Part shown: positions 1 to 7,485 of the stretch, one piece after another
Numbering within the stretch: the first letter of the stretch is position 1
Layout of the letters: each line of letters opens with the position of its first letter
Assembly (NCBI GenBank): GCA_030525875.1
Contig: JAUNDV010000014.1
Span: forward strand, 1 to 55,067
Source of the DNA: Eubacteriales bacterium
GTDB taxonomy: Bacteria > Bacillota > Clostridia > Lachnospirales > Lachnospiraceae
Length of the DNA: 55,067 bases
Reading direction: 5' to 3'
The notes under the pieces: model-generated
Databases searched by the model: none
What the model was told of the DNA's origin: nothing
Seen by the model: the letters and a program-made list of their open reading frames with translations, nothing else
Program-made: the position numbers and the translations under genes

Positions 1-65
1 AAGGCTATCCTAGACGTTCAGAATTGGATGATATTTTATATCAGCACGAAATTATTTACAGATAA
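1..65 (+). CDS. 3' end of an unidentified gene (partial)
   Basis: The third reading frame is open from the window edge to a TAA at 63-65 and encodes about 20 C-terminal residues ending in DDILYQHEIIYR. A clear intrinsic terminator follows 10 bases later, which supports this as the true end of a plus-strand gene. The fragment is too short to assign a family. Confidence 0.5.
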   Translation, partial: GYPRRSELDDILYQHEIIYR

Positions 66-75
66 AATAAAAGTA

Positions 76-112
76 AGGAGTTTTGGAATTTTTCTAAAAC
101 TCCTAAATTTTT
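76..112 (+). terminator. Intrinsic terminator
   Basis: A 9-bp perfect stem (AGGAGTTTT at 76-84 with AAAACTCCT at 96-104) with an 11-nt loop is followed by a T-rich tract (104-112). It ends the transcript of the partial gene at the left edge. Confidence 0.8.
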
Positions 113-196
113 ATAAAAATTTAATTATGACTATCTATAGATTGGGGTTATCATATATTAATGTGATTTAAGTAGTATAAATTTGAGGGGAGATTT

Positions 197-1060
197 ATGA
201 TACAGAAATTACGCGAAAAATATAAAATTGCGGATTATATTATTATAATTCTTGGTTCATTTATTATAGGATATGCAATTAAGAATATTTATGATCCGGC
301 AAGGCTTGTAACCGGAGGTGTTTCGGGCATAGCAGTAATATTCAATGCTCTGTTTGAGGTTCCGCTTTGGCTTACCAATACAATTATGAATATTCCGCTT
401 TTTATTATAACCTATAAGATAAAGGGCTGGAGATTTATGGTTAAGACCTTTATTTCAACAATGATGTTGTCTGTTGCCTTGCTTTTAATTCCGTACAGAC
501 CACTGGTAAGAGATTTTGATCCTCTGCTTTCTGCAATTTTTGGGGGAATCATAACAGGTATTGGTACAGGTATGGTATTTATGTGCAGTGCAACTACGGG
601 AGGAACCGATATGCTGGCAGCGGATATCCAGCATTTTATGCGGCACAGGACAGTCGCACAGGTTCTGATGGTATTGGATGGATTAGTTGTTATCGTGGGA
701 GCAGGCATTTTCGGAATAAATACTGCTCTTTACGCTGTAATATCCGTATATCTTGTTACAAAGGTATCGGATGGTATTGTTGAAGGAATAAAGTTTGGCA
801 AGATAGTCTATATAATTTCTGATAAACCGGAGGAAATAGCTAAAGAGATAATGGACAGACTTGGCAGAGGTATAACCGGTATTGATTCTGTGGGAATGTA
901 TACTGGTAATAAACGGACAATGCTATACTGTGTTGTTACAAGCAGGGAAATCCCTATTATAAAGGATATAATTTACAATATAGATACATCAGCATTTGTG
1001 ACAGTCTCAGATGCAAATGAAGTTATGGGAGAAGGGTTTCAGGAAAATATAAATAAATAG
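197..1060 (+). CDS. YitT family membrane protein (DUF161/DUF2179)
   Basis: A 287-residue membrane protein whose first 200 residues are mostly hydrophobic and should form five to six membrane segments, with the glycine-rich GGVSGIAVI and TTGGTDMLA signatures of the YitT (DUF161) family. The last 70 residues, starting near IVYIISDK, form the soluble DUF2179 domain usual at the C-terminus of this family. Length and architecture are typical. A GAGGGGAG Shine-Dalgarno lies just before the ATG. The family is widespread in Firmicutes and its transport substrate is not established. The gene stands alone after a terminator, 67 bp before the next gene. Confidence 0.9.
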   Translation: MIQKLREKYKIADYIIIILGSFIIGYAIKNIYDPARLVTGGVSGIAVIFNALFEVPLWLTNTIMNIPLFIITYKIKGWRFMVKTFISTMMLSVALLLIPYRPLVRDFDPLLSAIFGGIITGIGTGMVFMCSATTGGTDMLAADIQHFMRHRTVAQVLMVLDGLVVIVGAGIFGINTALYAVISVYLVTKVSDGIVEGIKFGKIVYIISDKPEEIAKEIMDRLGRGITGIDSVGMYTGNKRTMLYCVVTSREIPIIKDIIYNIDTSAFVTVSDANEVMGEGFQENINK

Positions 1061-1127
1061 TTGATGAGAAATACATAGACAGATTTTTGTTTTGGTGGGT
1101 ATGAAAATGTAAAATCAGAGGTGAAGA

Positions 1128-1880
1128 ATGCAATTTGAAGGAAAAGAACTAATCAACAGGTACAAAGAGGCAAAGGTTCATGTTGTAAAGCATGCAAAAA
1201 CTCCAAATATCGAAATCAGGGAGCATAAGGAAAGAGGAAAGAAGGTTTTTGCAGATGGCTGTGGCTTCTATAAGCTGTTTTGGATATTTGTGTTGGGTTC
1301 ATTGTTTGGAGATGGTATAGAAACTATCTTTGTAAGGCTTACAGCCGGCGAGTGGATGAGCAGAAGCTCGCTTGTATATGGCCAGTTTTCAATAGTATGG
1401 GGACTTGGATGTTTTCTGCTTACCTTTTTTCTGCATCGCATGATAGAGATGGAGGACCGGTATATTTTCATAGCAGGAACTGTGCTTGGAGGTGCATTTG
1501 AGTATCTGTGTTCTGTATTTACAGAAAAAATGTTTGGATGTATCTTTTGGGATTACAGCGGAATGGCACTTAATCTGCATGGAAGAATAAATCTGCTATA
1601 TTGCTTTTTCTGGGGCATAGTTGCAATTATATGGTTGAAAATATTATATCCGTGGATGAGCAAGCTTATTGAGCGCATTCCTATAACACTTGGAAAGGTG
1701 CTTACATATGTAATGTTGATTTTTCTTATTGTAGACTGTATGATAAGTGCTGCGGCTCTATACAGAATGAATGTCAGAGATGATGTACCACCAAAGAACC
1801 GAGCAGAAGAGTATGTGGATACTCATTTTACGGACGAATGGCTTAATAATAGATATAAAAATCTTAAAGTAGTAGAATAA
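1128..1880 (+). CDS. Putative CmpB-like (PF06541) membrane protein
   Basis: A 250-residue protein with a charged N-terminal stretch of about 45 residues and then five likely membrane segments. The block containing EYLCSVFTEKMFG, FWDYSG and NLHGRINLLY is the core signature of the family annotated as 'putative ABC transporter permease' (PF06541, ABC_trans_CmpB). No ATPase partner is adjacent, so the transporter role is only a family label. The start at 1128 has an AGAGGTGA ribosome binding site. It lies 24 bp before the L,D-transpeptidase gene and may share its transcript. Confidence 0.82.
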   Translation: MQFEGKELINRYKEAKVHVVKHAKTPNIEIREHKERGKKVFADGCGFYKLFWIFVLGSLFGDGIETIFVRLTAGEWMSRSSLVYGQFSIVWGLGCFLLTFFLHRMIEMEDRYIFIAGTVLGGAFEYLCSVFTEKMFGCIFWDYSGMALNLHGRINLLYCFFWGIVAIIWLKILYPWMSKLIERIPITLGKVLTYVMLIFLIVDCMISAAALYRMNVRDDVPPKNRAEEYVDTHFTDEWLNNRYKNLKVVE

Positions 1881-1904
1881 TTGAAAGGAAGTTTGTTTAT
1901 ATAA

Positions 1905-3299
1905 ATGGTAAGTTTAAATTTGGCCAGGAAAATAGCTGTTGGTATAGCTTTACTTCAGTTAACAGCATTTTCAGCCTTTGCAGAAGAAAGAGTTTTTATT
2001 CCGGGAACTAATGTAAATGGATTTCATGTAGGTGGAATGACAGTTGATGAAGCTGATGCATTTTTATCAGAGCAGGAAAGCGTTGCTGATACATTTTCCA
2101 TAAAGCTTAATGATGGAAATTATGTCCATATAGACGGAAAAGACTATGGACTTACAAAGTCTGCTGATAAAAATGAATTAAATAGTATAATTGATGCCCA
2201 GATAGCCAATGGTGGTTCATTTGGAATGGGGGCTGAGTGGAAAAATGAAGTTCATGTCAATTCTAGCTTTGATGAGGGAAAATTGGATGAAACCTTAAGT
2301 CAGCTGGATTTTCTTGTTAATCAGGATAAAACTACAGATGCATATATTTCAGATTATGTTGAGGGACAACCTTTTTATATCGTTCCAGAGCATCAGGGAA
2401 ATTCTCTTGATACAGAACGTGTAAAGACTGAAATAAAAAATGCACTATCCAGAGGCGAACGTTTTATTGATCTTAATACCTTGGATGTATATGATAAGAT
2501 AAACATTTACAGCTCTGATGCAGGGCTTCAAAAAAAGGTAGAGGCATTGAATCAGGCAAGTAAGGTTGATGTGACACTTACAGCTGGTAGTAAGGAATTC
2601 AAAATTGGAATTAATGAGATTAAGGATATGGTTATAGGATTGGATGAAAATGGAAGATTGTTGCTTGATGATGTTGCATTTTCAGAATTCCTTAAAAGCG
2701 TTGCTGGAACATTTAACACTACAGGAACAGAGAGAGTATTCACAGGCGGAGCTGGAAGAGAGGTAAGACTTGTTTCGAATTACGGATGGGAGATGGACCT
2801 TGAAAAAGAGCTTATACAGCTAAAAGAAGACATCATAAATGGTCAGCCTGTAAGAAGAGAGCCTATATGGAAGAAACAGGCAAAGAGCTATGAGGCAATG
2901 GACTGGGGAACTACATATGTTGAAGTAGATATGGCTAGTCAGCATGTATATTATTTTCAGGATGGAAATATAGTATGGGATGCACCTTGTGTAACAGGAA
3001 ATGTTGAAAGAGGAGATGCTACACCTGAAGGTATTTATTCTATATATTCAAAGGAAACAGACCGGGTGCTTAGAGGAAAGCTTCTTCCAAATGGAAAGAG
3101 AGAGTATGAGACACCTGTAAAGTACTGGATGCCATTTAACGGAGGTGTAGGACTTCACGATGCTTCATGGAGAGGAAGTTTCGGAGGAAATATTTATCAA
3201 AATAATGGATCTCACGGATGCATAAATTTACCACCGAAGTCTGCTGCAAAGCTTTATGAGCTCGTGAGTGTAGGAACTATAGTAGTATGTCATAATTGA
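1905..3299 (+). CDS. Secreted L,D-transpeptidase (YkuD) with peptidoglycan-binding region
   Basis: A 464-residue exported enzyme expected to make 3-3 cross-links in peptidoglycan or to attach proteins to it. Residues 1-26 form a signal peptide ending AFSAFA. The middle section (about 45-330) resembles the PG_binding_4 regions that precede YkuD domains in Firmicutes. The catalytic YkuD domain occupies about 335-464 and carries the SHGCINLP motif with the nucleophile Cys439 and the preceding His437. An upstream HDASW element matches the conserved active-site histidine region. The Shine-Dalgarno is GAAAGGAAG. A strong terminator follows. Substrate preference cannot be read from the sequence. Confidence 0.93.
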   Translation: MVSLNLARKIAVGIALLQLTAFSAFAEERVFIPGTNVNGFHVGGMTVDEADAFLSEQESVADTFSIKLNDGNYVHIDGKDYGLTKSADKNELNSIIDAQIANGGSFGMGAEWKNEVHVNSSFDEGKLDETLSQLDFLVNQDKTTDAYISDYVEGQPFYIVPEHQGNSLDTERVKTEIKNALSRGERFIDLNTLDVYDKINIYSSDAGLQKKVEALNQASKVDVTLTAGSKEFKIGINEIKDMVIGLDENGRLLLDDVAFSEFLKSVAGTFNTTGTERVFTGGAGREVRLVSNYGWEMDLEKELIQLKEDIINGQPVRREPIWKKQAKSYEAMDWGTTYVEVDMASQHVYYFQDGNIVWDAPCVTGNVERGDATPEGIYSIYSKETDRVLRGKLLPNGKREYETPVKYWMPFNGGVGLHDASWRGSFGGNIYQNNGSHGCINLPPKSAAKLYELVSVGTIVVCHN

Positions 3300-3306
3300 T
3301 AGTAAT

Positions 3307-3337
3307 AAAAAACGACTGTTTATGCAGTCGTTTTTTT
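3307..3337. terminator. Bidirectional intrinsic terminator between convergent genes
   Basis: AAAAAACGACTG (3307-3318) pairs with CAGTCGTTTTTT (3325-3336) around a six-base loop, with an A-run on one side and a T-run on the other. It lies between the stop codons of the plus-strand transpeptidase and the minus-strand thiT gene, so it can end both transcripts. Confidence 0.9.
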
Positions 3338-3360
3338 GTGCCGCTTTTAGCGTCGATTAT

Positions 3361-4020
3361 TTAGTTTTCAAGAGCCTGTTTCTTTATCCTGTTAAGAGCT
3401 TTCTCTACAGCCGGGATACAGATAATGATAATAGTAAAAAGTGCTTCAAGGCCTATATAAGAAATATTGTATACCATAGAGTATGGAAGTGGTGCCCATC
3501 CATCCCAAACAGTAGATCCAAGAGATACCCATACAAGACCAGCTATTGTAGCCATGATCCATCTTCCTATAACAGCTACGATGTAGCCTGTAAGAAGACC
3601 ATTTTTCTTCTTGCTGAAAATGCCGGAAACTCCAAGAATCATAAAAGCAAAAATGTAGTCAAACAAAACCTGTACAGGAGTCATTACATAAGGTCCTAAT
3701 ACAAACTGGAGTATTCCATATATAAGACCACAGAGAAGACCGGTTGAAAGTCCATATATCCATCCAGGAAGTACTGCAAAAAGCATAGAGCAAAGAGTTA
3801 CTGATCCGCCAAATGGAAGCTCATAAACCTTTATCATGCTGGTAACAGCAGCAAGAGCTATGCACATGGATGAAAATGCTATTTTCTTAGCTGACATATG
3901 GGCTGATGCCTTTGATTTCTGCGAAAAATAAAGAACAGCAGTAAGAATAACAATGAGTGCGATACAGCCAGCATATCCGGCTGTTGTAAGGCCTCCGTCG
4001 GCGTTTACAAAAAGTGACAT
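3361..4020 (-). CDS. thiT: ECF transporter S component, thiamine-specific (ThiT)
   Basis: A 219-residue integral membrane protein, the substrate-binding subunit of an energy-coupling-factor vitamin transporter. It has about six hydrophobic segments and carries the family's core features: LPFGGSVTLCSMLFAVLPGW, then YGILQFVLGPYVMTPVQVLF with DYIFAF. The upstream TPP riboswitch independently points to thiamine. The start at 4020 is chosen over an ATG at 4056 because an AAGGAGG precedes it at the right distance and the upstream ATG lies inside the riboswitch P1 stem. No EcfA/EcfT genes are adjacent, as expected for group II ECF systems with a shared energising module elsewhere. Confidence 0.92.
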   Translation of the reverse strand: MSLFVNADGGLTTAGYAGCIALIVILTAVLYFSQKSKASAHMSAKKIAFSSMCIALAAVTSMIKVYELPFGGSVTLCSMLFAVLPGWIYGLSTGLLCGLIYGILQFVLGPYVMTPVQVLFDYIFAFMILGVSGIFSKKKNGLLTGYIVAVIGRWIMATIAGLVWVSLGSTVWDGWAPLPYSMVYNISYIGLEALFTIIIICIPAVEKALNRIKKQALEN

Positions 4021-4045
4021 AAAAAAAACCTCCTTAAAAGTTGGA

Positions 4046-4146
4046 GGGGCATGCAAAATGAACTCAAGCTTCCCTACGTAGGCATTATCCTATTCAGGTA
4101 GTGAGGGTTTTAAGGAAAATCCTTAATCTCAGCGTTACGCGCCCCT
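4046..4146 (-). promoter_or_regulatory. TPP (thi-box) riboswitch upstream of thiT
   Basis: Read on the minus strand, this leader shows GGGGCGC, then CGCTGAGA, then ACCTGAATAGGATAATGCC, then CGTAGGGA, closing with GCCCC. These are the conserved elements of the THI-box aptamer in the right order, and GGGGC pairs with GCCCC as P1. It sits 25 bp from the thiT start. The strand after P1 includes CCTCC, which can pair with the thiT Shine-Dalgarno GGAGG, so binding of TPP is expected to lower expression. Confidence 0.95.
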
Positions 4147-4262
4147 AGCAAATTAACACATTCATCTTATATGTATTGGTTTAATTTGTCAATTGTATAT
4201 TTTATTTATAGTTGTTAGAATGAAATAAGGGCAGATTCTTAGCTTTCAGAAAGTATGGCGCT

Positions 4263-4913
4263 ATGGATCATAAAATAAAAAGAAATGTCAAATATATTAT
4301 CCTGGCAGCTGGTTTTATAATATCAGCTGCTTTTTATGTAAAAAGTGGAATTCCAGATGAAATAAAGCTTTCAAATGAAGTTAATACAGATGAATTTATA
4401 GATGATGATAAAGCTGAAGAATATAAAGCAGACAGCAATTGTGAAATTAAAGAAAGTAATGCGGATAGAGATGTGAATTCTGTGGATAAAATTGAAGAAT
4501 TAGATGATAATAGTAAAAAAATCATAAAAGAATATGTAAGAGAGGTTTTAGGAGAATATCTGGAAGCAGAAAGGCTAAGAGAGGAATACGATAGAGAACA
4601 TACTGAAATCCTAAAAATGATAAGCTCATATACAAATGGAAATAATCCTGCTGATAGTACAAAAGAGTTTAGCAAAGATGAGATTGTAAAAAATAATGAA
4701 GAAGCAGATAGCAAAGCTGAAGACAAGATAAATATAAATACGGCAGATAAGGAAGAGCTTATGGAACTTGGAGGTATAGGAGAAAAAAAGGCGGAGGATA
4801 TAATTAATTATAGAAAAGAGCACGGGGTATTTCTGTCTATAGAAGAGCTCAAGGAGATTAAAGGAATAAAGGCTTCCCTATATGAAAAGATTAAAGATTT
4901 TATTACGGTTTAG
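4263..4913 (+). CDS. ComEA-like helix-hairpin-helix protein
   Basis: A 216-residue protein with an N-terminal membrane anchor (about residues 9-26), a strongly acidic, helix-prone middle part (about 30-150, rich in E, D and K) and a C-terminal ComEA-type helix-hairpin-helix domain (156-216) marked by INTADKEELMELGGIGEKKA and the second hairpin LKEIKGIKASLYEKI. The family binds double-stranded DNA on the outer face of the membrane during transformation. The SLBB domain of canonical ComEA is not evident and no comEC follows, so a role in DNA uptake is inferred from the domain only. The Shine-Dalgarno is weak. Confidence 0.85.
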   Translation: MDHKIKRNVKYIILAAGFIISAAFYVKSGIPDEIKLSNEVNTDEFIDDDKAEEYKADSNCEIKESNADRDVNSVDKIEELDDNSKKIIKEYVREVLGEYLEAERLREEYDREHTEILKMISSYTNGNNPADSTKEFSKDEIVKNNEEADSKAEDKININTADKEELMELGGIGEKKAEDIINYRKEHGVFLSIEELKEIKGIKASLYEKIKDFITV

Positions 4914-4939
4914 CCGTATTCATTACATAAAAAAATTAG

Positions 4940-4968
4940 TATTATATATCATGGATTTATGCTATAAT
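4940..4968 (+). promoter_or_regulatory. Promoter for the asp23-nusB block (extended -10)
   Basis: A perfect TATAAT at 4963-4968 is preceded by TG at 4960-4961, giving an extended -10. The -35 region (TATTAT at 4940-4945, 17-bp spacing) is weak. It lies about 55 bp before the Asp23-family start codon and after the preceding gene's stop. Confidence 0.6.
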
Positions 4969-5022
4969 GAATAAAATATGGCATACTGATAGCATCATAT
5001 AAGGGTGCAAGAAGGAGGAAAG

Positions 5023-5409
5023 ATGGCTGATATTGATAATCGTATTGCGCATGTAGTATATGAGGATGATAAATTTGGAAGCGTTAAGATAGCAGATGAT
5101 GTTATTGTCTGCATAGCCGGACTTGCTGCAACAGAGGTTGAGGGTGTTTCAAGTATGGCAGGAAATATCACTAAGGATCTTATAGCTAAGCTTGGTGTGA
5201 AAAATATGAGCAGAGGCGTAAAGCTTGAGATGAGTGAAGATGAGGTAAGTATAGAGCTTACAATAGTTGTAACCTACGGATACAGCATTCCAGAGATTTC
5301 TGCAAAGGTACAGGACCGAGTAAAGAGTACAGTTGAAAATATGACAGGACTCCATGTAACAGATGTAAAGATTACTGTTGCAGGTGTTGATACCACAAAA
5401 AATCGATAA
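5023..5409 (+). CDS. Asp23/Gls24 family protein
   Basis: A 128-residue soluble protein of the Asp23/Gls24 (DUF322) family, with the typical core IADDVIVCIAGLAATEVEGV, GVKLEM and a C-terminal part ending VTDVKITVAGV. In Staphylococcus aureus Asp23 is membrane-associated and linked to envelope stress; in Clostridia this paralogue sits directly before nusB and its role is unclear. The ATG at 5023 is preferred over a GTG at 5005 because the latter would translate the AAGGAGGA ribosome binding site. It heads the long housekeeping block. Confidence 0.93.
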   Translation: MADIDNRIAHVVYEDDKFGSVKIADDVIVCIAGLAATEVEGVSSMAGNITKDLIAKLGVKNMSRGVKLEMSEDEVSIELTIVVTYGYSIPEISAKVQDRVKSTVENMTGLHVTDVKITVAGVDTTKNR

Positions 5410-5413
5410 AAAT

Positions 5414-5452
5414 AATTCTCTCCCCTTCAATGATGTAAGGAAGGGGAGAATT
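5414..5452 (+). promoter_or_regulatory. Hairpin enclosing the nusB ribosome binding site
   Basis: AATTCTC-TCCCCTTC (5414-5428) can pair with GAAGGGGAGAATT (5440-5452), giving about 13 base pairs with a two-base bulge. The right arm contains the GGGGAG Shine-Dalgarno of nusB (ATG at 5456). No T-run follows, so it is not a terminator. It may restrict nusB translation or act as a processing site. Confidence 0.6.
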
Positions 5453-5455
5453 AAT

Positions 5456-5893
5456 ATGGGAGAATTTAAGATGACAAGAAGAGAGTTAAGAGAGCAGACC
5501 TTCAAAATGCTCTTTGGAGCAGGCTTTCATGAAGCTGATGACAAGGAGGAAGCACTTTCAAACTATTTAGATGAAACATATGAGTATGAGATAGAGTACT
5601 TTGAAAAGAAAAAGATAATAGAAAGAGTTCTTGAAATTGACAAGCTTGTGCCTGTACTTGATGAAAAAATCGATAGTGTCGCTGAAGGCTGGAAAACTGC
5701 AAGAATGGGAAAGGCTGAGCTTAATATAATCAGACTTGCACTTTATGAGATGCTTAACGACGAAACTGTTCCAGTAAGAGTTGCTATCAATGAAGCAATT
5801 GAACTTTCTAAGGAATATGGAGGAGATGATGCTCCTGCATTTGTAAACGGAATACTTGCAAAGCTCGTTGTAAAAGAAGGGCTTGAGCTTTAA
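5456..5893 (+). CDS. nusB: Transcription antitermination factor NusB
   Basis: A 145-residue all-helical protein that binds boxA RNA with S10 in the rRNA antitermination complex. The N-terminal TRRELREQTFKMLF motif and the C-terminal VPVRVAINEAIELSKEYG and FVNGILAKL blocks are diagnostic of NusB, and the length is normal. An in-frame extension back to 5378 overlaps the Asp23 gene and is rejected, because the ATG at 5456 has AAGGGGAG seven bases upstream. It is followed after 34 bp by xseA. Confidence 0.96.
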   Translation: MGEFKMTRRELREQTFKMLFGAGFHEADDKEEALSNYLDETYEYEIEYFEKKKIIERVLEIDKLVPVLDEKIDSVAEGWKTARMGKAELNIIRLALYEMLNDETVPVRVAINEAIELSKEYGGDDAPAFVNGILAKLVVKEGLEL

Positions 5894-5927
5894 ATATGTA
5901 CTTTGTTAATAATATAGAGTGGTAAAA

Positions 5928-7190
5928 ATGGCCGGAGTTTATACAGTAACACAGATAAATACATATATAAAAAATATGTTTGCAAAGGACTTTGCACTTA
6001 ATAACATTTCGATTGAGGGAGAGGTAAGCAACTGTAAGTATCATACTCGCGGTCATATTTATTTTACTCTTAAGGATGAAGGTGCTACTATTTCCTGTGT
6101 TATGTTTGGTTCAAAGGCAGAGCTTCTTGAATTTAGACTTAAGGATGGACAGAAGATAGAAGCAAGAGGCCAGATTATGGTCTATGAGAAAAATGGAACA
6201 TATCAGCTCTATGTAACCAGCATAAAAAAATCAGGTCAGGGAGTTTTGTATGAGAAATTCTTAAAGCTCAAGACTGAGCTTTTGGATATGGGAATGTTTG
6301 ATGCTTCCTATAAGAAAGAAATACCAAGATATGCAAAGCGTATAGGCATAGTTACAGCACCTACGGGAGCGGCTATAAGAGATATATGCCAGATATCCTT
6401 GAGAAGGAATCCTTATGTCGAGCTTGTTTTATATCCTGCACTTGTCCAGGGTGAAAATGCCAAATATAGTATAGTTAAGGGTATAGAGACACTGGATGAA
6501 ATGAACCTCGATGTGATAATTGTAGGAAGAGGCGGAGGTTCTATAGAGGATCTTTGGGCTTTTAATGAGGAGATTGTAGCGAGGGCAGTTTTTGATGCAA
6601 ATACACCTATAATATCAGCAGTGGGACATGAAACAGATGTAACCATATGTGATTATGTAGCGGATCTTAGAGCGCCTACGCCTTCGGCAGCAGCAGAACT
6701 TGCAAATTTTGAATATGAGGCATTTATAGAAGAGCTTGCCTTAATTAATACAAGTCTGTTAAGTGCTGTGAAAAACAAATTAAACAGGCTCGATAAAGAG
6801 CTTATAGATAAAAAACTTAGATTAAAAGCCCACGATCCAAAGCTTGAGCTTCAAAGAAAATATCAAAAACTTGATTTCTATCTCAATAGCTATGAGTATA
6901 GCTTAAAGAATAAGTTAAAGGATACTAAGGCAAGACTGGATAGTGACAGTAAGAATATCGAAGTAGGAATCAATGTAAAACTGAAGGAATTAAAACACAG
7001 ACTGATGATATTAGCAGGAAGGCAGGAGGCTCTTTCACCACTAAAAAAAATATCCGGTGGATATGGCTACATAATGGATGATGAAGGAAAGACAATTTAC
7101 TCTGTGAAAGATATAAAACAGGGAGACGAGATAGTTACAGTCATCAGAGATGGAAAAATAAGAAGTGTTGTTAAGGATATAGAGCAGTGA
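5928..7190 (+). CDS. xseA: Exodeoxyribonuclease VII large subunit
   Basis: A 420-residue subunit that, with several copies of XseB, degrades single-stranded DNA from both ends. An N-terminal OB-fold (about 1-100) binds DNA. The catalytic domain carries GIVTAPTGAAIRDI, VGRGGGSIEDLWAFNEE and SAVGHETDVTICDYVADLRA, all hallmarks of the family, followed by a long coiled-coil region (about 265-365) that docks the small subunit. The ATG at 5928 is preferred to a GTG nine bases earlier. The Shine-Dalgarno is weak. Confidence 0.97.
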   Translation: MAGVYTVTQINTYIKNMFAKDFALNNISIEGEVSNCKYHTRGHIYFTLKDEGATISCVMFGSKAELLEFRLKDGQKIEARGQIMVYEKNGTYQLYVTSIKKSGQGVLYEKFLKLKTELLDMGMFDASYKKEIPRYAKRIGIVTAPTGAAIRDICQISLRRNPYVELVLYPALVQGENAKYSIVKGIETLDEMNLDVIIVGRGGGSIEDLWAFNEEIVARAVFDANTPIISAVGHETDVTICDYVADLRAPTPSAAAELANFEYEAFIEELALINTSLLSAVKNKLNRLDKELIDKKLRLKAHDPKLELQRKYQKLDFYLNSYEYSLKNKLKDTKARLDSDSKNIEVGINVKLKELKHRLMILAGRQEALSPLKKISGGYGYIMDDEGKTIYSVKDIKQGDEIVTVIRDGKIRSVVKDIEQ

Positions 7191-7237
7191 GTATCTGGCT
7201 GATTTAATATTTAGTTAGTATCTGACTGATTTGATAT
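7191..7237 (+). repeat. Short imperfect tandem repeat between xseA and xseB
   Basis: Two 20-base copies (7191-7210 and 7218-7237) match at 18 positions, with a 27-base period: GTATCTGGCTGATTTAATAT and GTATCTGACTGATTTGATAT. The first copy starts one base after the xseA stop. It lengthens a gap that is usually very short between these two genes. Confidence 0.85.
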
Positions 7238-7250
7238 AAAGGAAAGTTAT

Positions 7251-7481
7251 ATGATAAAAGAGGAACTTATAAAGAATCTTGAAGATGAGAAAATAAAGGA
7301 GCTATCCATAGAAGATAGTCTTAGCATTCTTGAAGAGCTTTTGAGAGAAATAGATTCTGAAGAAACAAGCCTGGAAGATTCGTTTAAGCTCTATGAAAAT
7401 GGACTTAAGCTGGTTAATCATGCAAAGAACGGAATTGATCTGGTTGAAAAAAAATTGCGTATATTAAATGGTGAGGAATAA
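7251..7481 (+). CDS. xseB: Exodeoxyribonuclease VII small subunit
   Basis: A 76-residue helical protein with the family pattern SIEDSLSILEELLREIDSEE, LEDSFKLYENGLKLV and a short C-terminal coil. Several copies bind the coiled coil of XseA and are needed for activity. Length and position right after xseA are as expected. A GGAAAG ribosome binding site precedes the ATG. The stop codon is 4 bp before the chosen ispA start. Confidence 0.96.
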   Translation: MIKEELIKNLEDEKIKELSIEDSLSILEELLREIDSEETSLEDSFKLYENGLKLVNHAKNGIDLVEKKLRILNGEE

Positions 7482-7485
7482 AAAG

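Noticed and set aside
3322-3699. Plus-strand reading frame of 125 codons opposite thiT
   Set aside because: It lies antisense to a clearly conserved gene, starts inside the bidirectional terminator and has a low-quality composition.
5005-5022. GTG start for the Asp23-family protein
   Set aside because: It would translate the AAGGAGGA ribosome binding site as Q-E-G-G-K; the ATG at 5023 is better placed.
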